Source: Deltaproteobacteria bacterium
GTDB taxonomy: Bacteria; Myxococcota_A; UBA9042; DTJE01
Length of the DNA stretch: 7,916 bases
Assembly (NCBI GenBank): GCA_013151875.1
Contig: JAADHL010000067.1
Span: 1-7,916 of the forward strand
Direction: 5' to 3'
The notes below the pieces were generated by a model, which searched no databases, was not told the DNA's origin, and was given only the letters and a program-made list of their open reading frames with translations. The position numbers and the translations under genes are program-made. Each line of letters starts with the position of its first letter. Position 1 is the first letter of the stretch. Below are positions 1-5,689 of this stretch, piece by piece.

Positions 1-952
1 CGACCTCGATGCAGGCCCAAATGCGGCGGGAGCGTTTCCTGGTGGTGACCGAGACCTGAACGGTGGCGCCCTTACCCGCCGCCTGGACGCCGTTGAGGAT
101 GAGGTTGAGGACCACCTGGGTCAGTTTCTCGCGGTCCCCGAACACATGCGGCGCGACGTCCCGTGACGGCGCCCTGTCCAGGGTCACTCCAGCGCGGCCG
201 GCCTGTGACGTTGCGAGGGCCAGCACATCGTCCACCACCTCCGACAGGTCCAGGTCCCGCCGATCCAGGCCCTGGGGACGCGCGAACGACAGGAAACGAT
301 CGAGAATGTTCCCCAGGCGATCAATCTCGCGCAGGTGCAACTCGAGCATCCTGCGGCGCTTGGAGTCCGCCGGGATCTCGTCGCCCAGGATCTCGGCGGT
401 GCCCTTGAGGCTGCCGAGCGGGTTCCTGATCTCGTGCGCGAGGCCGGCGGTCAGCTCACCCAACGCGGCCAGGCGCCCCGCTCGAATGATTTCCTGTTCC
501 ATCTCGCGCTTTTCTTCCAATGCATATTTCAGGTCCCCGGCCATGCGCTCGGCCTTGAGGCGCTGACGCCGCTCGCGCATTACCAGCAACCCGGTCACCA
601 CCCCAACCACATTGTAAAGGATGATCTCCAGGACCTTCTCGATACCGTGGGCCGGGTCCATGCTCACGAACGTGGTGAACGCGTGAGGTATGTAGACGAT
701 CGAAACCACCAGCGAGGTCGCCACCGCGCCGCTGAGGCCGAACTGGAACGCGCCCAGAATAATGGGGATGTAGTACAGCCGTCGAAAGATGTCGTGCAGA
801 TAGTGCAAATCCGGGCCGGTGGCGTAGTGACCAAGACTGATGACCGCGACCGGGATCCAAAGACAGACCACGGCCCGAAGGGACAGGAGCGGGTGGAGCT
901 TTACTCCTCCTTCCTTGATGTCGGAGTCATTGTCTATGTGAACAACCTCCAT
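1..952 (-). CDS. Membrane-bound sensor histidine kinase, C-terminus cut by window edge
   Basis: Two-component sensor kinase, the probable partner of the NtrC-type regulator just upstream. I translated this frame from the ATG at 952; it stays open for 317 codons to the left edge. Residues 22-40, about 59-78, 76-97 and 105-125 are hydrophobic, giving roughly four membrane helices and no large periplasmic sensor domain. A charged linker (about 126-160, probably coiled coil) leads to the HisKA domain with H-box LAHEIRNPLGS; His173 is the predicted phosphoacceptor. The N-box of the ATPase domain is present (LNLILNGVQ, about 282-290). The G1/G2 boxes and the C-terminus lie beyond position 1. The start is the only usable in-frame ATG after the regulator's stop, 33 bp away; its ribosome binding site is weak, suggesting translational coupling. 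Metal sensing is inferred from context only. The short loop after helix 1 carries His42, His50 and His53. Confidence 0.9.
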   Translation of the reverse strand, partial: MEVVHIDNDSDIKEGGVKLHPLLSLRAVVCLWIPVAVISLGHYATGPDLHYLHDIFRRLYYIPIILGAFQFGLSGAVATSLVVSIVYIPHAFTTFVSMDPAHGIEKVLEIILYNVVGVVTGLLVMRERRQRLKAERMAGDLKYALEEKREMEQEIIRAGRLAALGELTAGLAHEIRNPLGSLKGTAEILGDEIPADSKRRRMLELHLREIDRLGNILDRFLSFARPQGLDRRDLDLSEVVDDVLALATSQAGRAGVTLDRAPSRDVAPHVFGDREKLTQVVLNLILNGVQAAGKGATVQVSVTTRKRSRRIWACIEV

Positions 953-985
953 GGACCATCGACGGCGATCCGCGCAGCATATTGC

Positions 986-2368
986 CTATTGTTCACCTTC
1001 ACCCGCCGATACGCCTTTTGAGATGCCGTATTTCTTCATGCGGTACAAAAGCACATGACGCGGGATACGAAGGAACCGCGCCGCCTTCGATTGGTTGAAC
1101 CGGTTGACCTTGAGGGCCTTCAGCACCGCTTCCTTTTCCAGGTCCCTCAGGGAAAGCCCGTCCTCGGGCATCACGAGGCCCACTGACTCGCGTTTCATCG
1201 CGACCGACGTACCCACGGCCTGCGCGGCCATTTCCATGGTCACGACCCCCTTGTCCGCAAGCAGGGCGAAGCGGCGGCAAGCGTTTTCCAGTTCACGCAC
1301 GTTTCCGGGCCACTGGGCGCCCTCCAGCATGGCCATTGCGTCGGGCTTGACAGTCAGGTCCCTACCCTGTCCCCATTTCTTCAGGAAGTGCAGCGCCAGG
1401 GCCGACACATCCTCCGTGCGTTCTCGCAGAGGCGGCACGTGGACCTCGATTACATTGAGTCTGAAGTACAGGTCCGACCTGAACCTGCCGGCGGCCGCCT
1501 CCGCGGCCAGGTCCCGGTTTGTGGCCGCCAGGACGCGCACGTCCACCGGAACCGTTTTTTCCCGGCCCAGGACATTGACCCGGCCCTCCTCCAGCACCCG
1601 CAGCAGCTTGGGCTGCAACTCCAGGGGAAGTTCACCGACCTCGTCCAGCAGCAGGGTCCCGCCGTTCGCCTGTTCGAACCTGCCCTTGCGGTCCTTGACG
1701 GCCCCAGTGAAGGCCCCCCTCGCGTGCCCGAACAGTTCGCTCTCGATCAGGTCCCTGGGGATGGCTCCGCAGTTGATCGCCACGTAGGGCCCGTCCCTGC
1801 GCCCCGACCGCGAGTGCAGCCTGCGCGCAAGCAGTTCCTTGCCCGTGCCGCTTTCGCCCGTGATCAGGACCGGTATGTCGCTGTCCGCAATCAGGTCCAC
1901 CATCCTGACCACCTCGGACATGGCGGCCGAGGCATAGACAAGGGTTTTCCCGCCTTGATCCAGGCGCTGTTCCAGGTCCTCCACCCGCCTGCGCAGCGAC
2001 GTGACCTTAAGGGCCTTTTTCACCACGGTCTGAAGGTGCTCGCGGTCGAACGGCTTGAGGATGAAATCGTATGCCCCGGCCTTCATGGCCTCGACCGCAA
2101 TGGGCACGTCCCCGAACGCGGACACCACGATCACCATGGCGTCGGGGTCCCGCTTCAGGATCTCGCGCAGCACGGTCATACCGTCCTTTTTCGGCATGCG
2201 CAGGTCGGTTATCACCAGGCGGTGAACAGCCGGATCATAGAGCTTCAGACCCTTCTCACCGTCCGCGGCCGTGTCCACCTCGCCCGCGACCTCCCCGACC
2301 TGCCAGGCCAGGACCTCGCGCATGGACTCATCGTCCTCGATGACCAGGGTCCGAATCGCATCAGCCAT
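986..2368 (-). CDS. NtrC-family sigma54-dependent response regulator
   Basis: A 460-residue transcriptional activator with the full NtrC layout. The receiver domain (about 1-120) has acidic residues Glu11/Asp12/Asp13, phosphoacceptor Asp55 (VITDLRMP), Ser83 and Lys105 (LKPF). The AAA+ domain (about 143-375) has Walker A GESGTGKE (171-178), the sigma54-contacting GAFTGA loop (218-223), Walker B in GGTLLLDEVGE (236-246) and WPGNVREL. A FIS-type helix-turn-helix (about 409-449, with NQSKAARFLRIP) ends the protein. No key residue is missing. Its ATG overlaps the last 8 bp of the pump gene, with GGGAG at 2376-2380 as ribosome binding site, so it is co-transcribed and probably coupled to cusA. It should activate a sigma54 promoter when phosphorylated by the adjacent kinase; the natural target is the promoter upstream of the channel gene, outside the window. 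It resembles ZraR/AtoC-type regulators, not the OmpR-type CusR of E. coli. Confidence 0.97.
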   Translation of the reverse strand: MADAIRTLVIEDDESMREVLAWQVGEVAGEVDTAADGEKGLKLYDPAVHRLVITDLRMPKKDGMTVLREILKRDPDAMVIVVSAFGDVPIAVEAMKAGAYDFILKPFDREHLQTVVKKALKVTSLRRRVEDLEQRLDQGGKTLVYASAAMSEVVRMVDLIADSDIPVLITGESGTGKELLARRLHSRSGRRDGPYVAINCGAIPRDLIESELFGHARGAFTGAVKDRKGRFEQANGGTLLLDEVGELPLELQPKLLRVLEEGRVNVLGREKTVPVDVRVLAATNRDLAAEAAAGRFRSDLYFRLNVIEVHVPPLRERTEDVSALALHFLKKWGQGRDLTVKPDAMAMLEGAQWPGNVRELENACRRFALLADKGVVTMEMAAQAVGTSVAMKRESVGLVMPEDGLSLRDLEKEAVLKALKVNRFNQSKAARFLRIPRHVLLYRMKKYGISKGVSAGEGEQ

Positions 2369-5048
2369 TGGAAAGCTCCCGGCGCAGCTCGCGCCCTTCC
2401 TTGAACTGCATGACCAGCCCGTAGACCGCCGGAATGATCACCAATGTCAGCACGATTGAGGTCAACAGTCCGCCCACCATGGGCGCCGCGATGCGTTTCA
2501 TGACCTGACCGCCGGTCTCGTCCACGCCCGCGAACATCACGGGCAGCAGGCCGATGATCGTGGTCGCGACGGTCATCAGCTTGGGCCGCACCCGGTCAAC
2601 AGCGCCCTGCATGATAGCCACGTCCAGGGCGGATCGGAACAGGTTGGGCATGAATCGGCCCTCCCGGCGCATCCGATCCGTCGCACTGGCCTTCATCCGC
2701 TTCCATGCCTCGTCCAGATAGACCAGCATCACCACCCCGGTTTCGGCCGCCAGCCCCGCCAGGGCAATGAAACCCACGTCCACGGCCACGGACCTGTTGT
2801 AGCCCAGGAAGTACATGAGCCATATTCCCCCGACCAGGGCAAAAGGCAGGGACAGCATCACGATGAGGGTCTCGGTCATGTTCCTGAAGTGCAGGAACAG
2901 CAGCAGAAATACCAGGACCATGGTCACCGGGATGATCACGCGCAGCCTCTTGGCCGCCTTCTCCATGTACTCCCACTGGCCGGACCACAGGAAGTCCACG
3001 GGCTTGTCCTTTGAAATCTTGATCCGCCCGTCATCGCGGGCCTTGTCCACTGCGGCCATGGCCGCCTTTACATAGTTGCCCACCGGGACCTCGTTGGTAT
3101 CGATGTCCACGTAGATCCAGGCGGTCTTGCGGGCGTTCTCGCTCTTGATCGACGGCGGGCCTTTGTGCAGCTTCATCCGGGCGACCTGCGCCAGGGGGAT
3201 CTGGGCTCCGGTCGGCGTCGGCACCAGGACCCTCTTCAGGGCCTCCGGGTTGTCCCGCAGTTCACGGCCATAACGCAGATTGACCGGGTAACGTTCCAGT
3301 CCCTCCACCGTCTCGGTGATATTCATGCCGCCGATGGCCGACATGATCACGTCCTGCACATCGCCCACGGTCAGTCCGTAACGGGCGGCCTCGAACCGGT
3401 CGATGTCGAAATCGAAGTAATTGCCCCCGGTTACACGCTCGGCGTACACGCTGCGGGTCCCAGGCACTTCGCGGACCACCGCCTCCACCTCCTGGCCGAC
3501 CCGGGACAGCTCGTCCAGGTCGGCGCCCATCAGCTTTATGCCAATGGGGGTCTTGATCCCGGTGCTCAGCATGTCGATACGCGTCTTGATGGGCATGGTC
3601 CAGGCATCGGTCAGGCCCGGGAAACGGATGGCCTCCAGGGCCTCGTTCACAATGTCGTCGGTTGTTATGCCGGGCCGCCACTCTTCCCTGGGTTTCAGCA
3701 TGACAGTGGTCTCGATCATGGTCAGCGGCGCTGGATCGGTGGCGGTCTGGGCACGCCCGATCTTGCCGAATACATGCTTCACTTCAGGTATCGCCTTGAT
3801 GATGCGGTCCGTCTGCTGCAACACCTCCTTGGCCTTGGTGATGCTTATGCCGGGCAGGGTCGTGGGCATGTACAGCAGGTCCCCCTCGTTCAGAGGCGGC
3901 ATGAACTCGCTGCCGATGCGACGCGCCGGCCAGGCCGTCACCAGCAGGACCAGCAGGGCCACTCCGATGGTGGCCAGCCGATGCCGCAGCACCAGGCGTA
4001 TTACCGGGCGGTACAGCCAGATAAAGAAACGGCTGACCGGGTTTTTCTGCTCGGACCGGATGTTGCCTCTTACCAGGTAATACATGGCCACCGGAATGAT
4101 CGTGATGGCCAGCAGAGCGCTGGTGCCCATTGCGAACGTCTTGGTAAAGGCCAATGGCTTGAACAGTCGCCCCGATTGCTCGCCAAGCGCGAATACCGGC
4201 AGAAACGACACCATCACGATGAGCAGGCTGAAGAACAGCGCCGGCCCCACCTCCTTCGAGGCGTCCAGTATGATCTGGAACCGGGATTTACCGGAATCCT
4301 TGTCATGTTCCAGGTGTTTATGGGCGTTTTCCACCATGACGACGCTGGCGTCCACCATTACCCCGATGGCGATTGCTATACCCCCCAGTGACATGATGTT
4401 CGCGTTTATGCCCATGATGTACATCAACAGCAGGCTCGCCAGGACCCCGGCCGGCAACACGATAAAGGCCACCAGGGCGCTTCGCACGTGCAGCAGGAAG
4501 ATCAGCATGATGATTCCCACCACGATCATTTCTTCCAGGAGCTTTTCCTTCAGCGTGTCCACCGCGTTCATGATCAGCTCGGATCGGTCGTATGTCGGGA
4601 CCACCTGTACGTCCTGGGCGTCGAGGGTCGCCCCGAGTTCGGCCAGTTTCTTCTTGACTCCCTTGATGACCTCCAAGGCGTTTTCGCCGAACCGCATCAC
4701 CACGATGCCTCCGGCCACCTCGCCCTCTCCATCCAGTTCGACCAGTCCCCGCCGCAATTCGGGCCCCGTGTGGACGTTGGCCACCTGTTTCAACAACACC
4801 GGCGTTCCGTCATTGTCCACTCCCAACGGGATCTCGCGCAGGTCGTCAAGGGTCTTGATATAGCCGAGCCCGCGGACCATGAACTCGGTCTCGCCCATCT
4901 CGATCAGCTTGCCGCCCACGTCGTTGTTGGACCTCTGGATGGCATGCTTGACCTTGTTCAGCGGGATGCCGTAGATCAACAGCTTGTCGGGGTCGACTTC
5001 GACCTGGTATTGCTTGACATAGCCGCCTATCGAGGCCACTTCGGACAC
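2361..5048 (-). CDS. cusA: CusA-like heavy-metal RND efflux pump, main fragment (frameshifted gene)
   Basis: Residues 169 to the end of an inner-membrane proton/metal antiporter of the HME-RND family. The 895 codons shown begin at a GTG that is simply the first start codon after the frameshift; family similarity (ELRSIQDWYLRYAL) continues upstream to about 5105. With the N-terminal piece the reconstructed protein is about 1063 residues, close to E. coli CusA (1047). In fragment numbering, the proton-relay Asp233 lies in GVMVDASVVMVENAHKH (E. coli Asp405). Met394 (YMPTTLPG), Met444 (PLTMIETT) and Met493 (RIDMLSTGIK) match the E. coli Cu/Ag-binding Met573, Met623 and Met672 with identical spacing of 50 and 49 residues. 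The relay methionines 219, 231, 238, 307, 322 and 850 are also kept. The many membrane helices and two large periplasmic domains are intact. The stop overlaps the regulator start by 8 bp. As a separate polypeptide it would lack helix 1 and part of the first porter domain. Confidence 0.93.
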   Translation of the reverse strand: MSEVASIGGYVKQYQVEVDPDKLLIYGIPLNKVKHAIQRSNNDVGGKLIEMGETEFMVRGLGYIKTLDDLREIPLGVDNDGTPVLLKQVANVHTGPELRRGLVELDGEGEVAGGIVVMRFGENALEVIKGVKKKLAELGATLDAQDVQVVPTYDRSELIMNAVDTLKEKLLEEMIVVGIIMLIFLLHVRSALVAFIVLPAGVLASLLLMYIMGINANIMSLGGIAIAIGVMVDASVVMVENAHKHLEHDKDSGKSRFQIILDASKEVGPALFFSLLIVMVSFLPVFALGEQSGRLFKPLAFTKTFAMGTSALLAITIIPVAMYYLVRGNIRSEQKNPVSRFFIWLYRPVIRLVLRHRLATIGVALLVLLVTAWPARRIGSEFMPPLNEGDLLYMPTTLPGISITKAKEVLQQTDRIIKAIPEVKHVFGKIGRAQTATDPAPLTMIETTVMLKPREEWRPGITTDDIVNEALEAIRFPGLTDAWTMPIKTRIDMLSTGIKTPIGIKLMGADLDELSRVGQEVEAVVREVPGTRSVYAERVTGGNYFDFDIDRFEAARYGLTVGDVQDVIMSAIGGMNITETVEGLERYPVNLRYGRELRDNPEALKRVLVPTPTGAQIPLAQVARMKLHKGPPSIKSENARKTAWIYVDIDTNEVPVGNYVKAAMAAVDKARDDGRIKISKDKPVDFLWSGQWEYMEKAAKRLRVIIPVTMVLVFLLLFLHFRNMTETLIVMLSLPFALVGGIWLMYFLGYNRSVAVDVGFIALAGLAAETGVVMLVYLDEAWKRMKASATDRMRREGRFMPNLFRSALDVAIMQGAVDRVRPKLMTVATTIIGLLPVMFAGVDETGGQVMKRIAAPMVGGLLTSIVLTLVIIPAVYGLVMQFKEGRELRRELSNG
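2376..2380 (-). promoter_or_regulatory. Ribosome binding site of the response regulator
   Basis: GGGAG on the minus strand, 7 bases before the ATG at 2368 and inside the end of the pump gene. It supports that start codon and translation of the regulator from the pump mRNA. Confidence 0.6.
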
Positions 5049-5551
5049 GCCTGGGACCGCGGCCAGGGCATAGCGTAGGTACCAGTCCTGTATGGAACGC
5101 AGTTCCTGGTTTTGCTTTTCAGCGCGTACTCGTACACCCAGCCCACGCCGGTGGCGTCAGGTCCAAGCTGCGGCGTAACACCCTGCGGCAGGCGGTCGGC
5201 CACGAAATTCAGGTACTCCAGCACCCTGCTGCGGGCCCAGTAGATGTCCGTGCCGTCCTTGAACAGGATGTAAACGAACGAGAAGCCAAAAAACGAATAC
5301 CCCCTGACCACCGTGGACTTGGGCACTGACAGCATGGCGGTCGTCAGAGGGTACGTGACCTGGTCCTCCACGACCTGCGGGGCCTGTCCCGGGTATTCGG
5401 TGAACACGATGACCTGCGTGTCCGAGAGGTCGGGTATGGCGTCCAGGGTGATGTTCTGAATCGCGTACAGCCCGGCCAGGCTAAGGCCCACAGTGGCCAG
5501 AATCACCATGAACCTGTTGCGTAGTGACGCCTCGATTATGCGTTCAATCAT
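5027..5551 (-). CDS. cusA: CusA-like RND pump, N-terminal fragment (frameshifted gene)
   Basis: First part of the RND pump. It starts MIERIIEASLRNRF, the usual beginning of the CusA/CzcA family, followed by helix 1 (about residues 15-33) and periplasmic-domain motifs IPDLSDTQVIV, TEYPGQ, VEDQVTYPL and GPDATGVGWVYEYAL. Family similarity stops at about residue 144 (near 5120); the remaining residues to the stop at 5027 are out-of-frame nonsense. The true continuation lies in the -1 frame on the same strand, so this and the 2361-5048 fragment form one gene spanning 2361-5551. I chose the ATG at 5551 because GAGGA (5558-5562) sits 6 bases upstream of it and it matches the family start. A TTG two codons earlier (5557) directly abuts that site and is less likely. 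Confidence 0.9.
   Translation of the reverse strand: MIERIIEASLRNRFMVILATVGLSLAGLYAIQNITLDAIPDLSDTQVIVFTEYPGQAPQVVEDQVTYPLTTAMLSVPKSTVVRGYSFFGFSFVYILFKDGTDIYWARSRVLEYLNFVADRLPQGVTPQLGPDATGVGWVYEYALKSKTRNCVPYRTGTYAMPWPRSQACPKWPR
5105..5122 (-). other. Frameshift site in cusA
   Basis: On the minus strand the N-terminal frame reads ...YEYAL up to CTG at 5120-5122, and the C-terminal frame reads ELRSIQDW from GAA at 5103-5105. Between them are two A4 runs (5116-5119 and 5110-5113). Adding a single A to either run joins both halves without a stop (ALKKQNQELRS). A second reading is loss of about 10 bp between short AGGAAC-like repeats, which would also give a net change of one base modulo three. 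The join is internal to a conserved segment, so a break here is real in this sequence, whether biological or a sequencing/assembly error. Confidence 0.9.
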
Positions 5552-5557
5552 TTGCAA

Positions 5558-5562
5558 TCCTC
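5558..5562 (-). promoter_or_regulatory. Ribosome binding site of cusA
   Basis: GAGGA on the minus strand, 6 bases before the ATG at 5551. It decides the start in favour of that ATG over the TTG at 5557, which immediately follows the motif. Confidence 0.7.
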
Positions 5563-5578
5563 AGTCTCAAGTCTGCGA

Positions 5579-5613
5579 GCGTAAGCGGCAAGTCCTGCTT
5601 ATCCGCTTCACGC
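5579..5613 (-). repeat. Bulged inverted repeat in the cusB-cusA gap, hairpin 2
   Basis: On the minus strand GCGTGAAGCGG and CCGCTTACGC form a 10 bp stem with one unpaired G, around a 14-base loop. It lies just before the cusA ribosome binding site. There is no following T-run, so it is not a typical intrinsic terminator. It could stabilise the upstream mRNA, mark a processing site or be a REP-type palindrome. Confidence 0.55.
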
Positions 5614-5625
5614 GAGCCCGGTGGC

Positions 5626-5647
5626 GCCGTGGGCGAAGCCCATCGGC
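5626..5647 (-). repeat. Bulged inverted repeat in the cusB-cusA gap, hairpin 1
   Basis: On the minus strand GCCGATGGGC and GCCCACGGC form a 9 bp GC-rich stem with one bulged A and a TTC loop. With the second hairpin 12 bp away it makes a pair of imperfect palindromes, each with a single bulged purine, in a 138 bp gap that otherwise contains nothing I recognise. No T-run follows, so termination is unlikely. Confidence 0.6.
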
Positions 5648-5689
5648 GACAACGGCTGGTCGACGGCGAGCGCAGCGAGTCCGTAACAG

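Noticed and set aside
904..916. Strong Shine-Dalgarno-like stretch (AAGGAAGGAGGAG on the minus strand) inside the start of the kinase gene
   Set aside because: No ATG, GTG or TTG in the kinase frame follows at a suitable distance; the ATG at 952 fits better with the open frame.
335..1021. Plus-strand open frame (228 codons) opposite the kinase
   Set aside because: It overlaps the kinase HisKA and membrane region, whose minus-strand translation has clear motifs; the plus-strand product has none.
3165..4391. Long open frame (408 codons) on the plus strand opposite cusA
   Set aside because: It is antisense to a clear RND pump, has no recognisable domain and has His/Gln/Arg/Gly-rich composition typical of a GC-rich shadow frame.
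5105..5122. Programmed -1 ribosomal frameshift in cusA
   Set aside because: No X-XXY-YYZ slippery heptamer in the zero frame: the codons are CTG AAA AGC AAA ACC, and slipping back would pair Lys tRNA with GAA or CAA. I see no convincing stimulatory structure just downstream, and RND pumps are not known to use recoding.
2361..5551. CzcA-type (Zn/Co/Cd) pump
   Set aside because: The three Cu/Ag-site methionines and the transmembrane methionine relay of CusA are kept, which is not expected of CzcA-type pumps.
5579..5647. Intrinsic terminator between cusB and cusA
   Set aside because: Neither hairpin is followed by a T-run on the transcribed strand, and termination here would cut off cusA and the regulators.
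5552..5689. Sigma54 promoter in the cusB-cusA gap
   Set aside because: No GG-N10-GC pair in a -24/-12 context; the nearest candidate has a spacing of 13.
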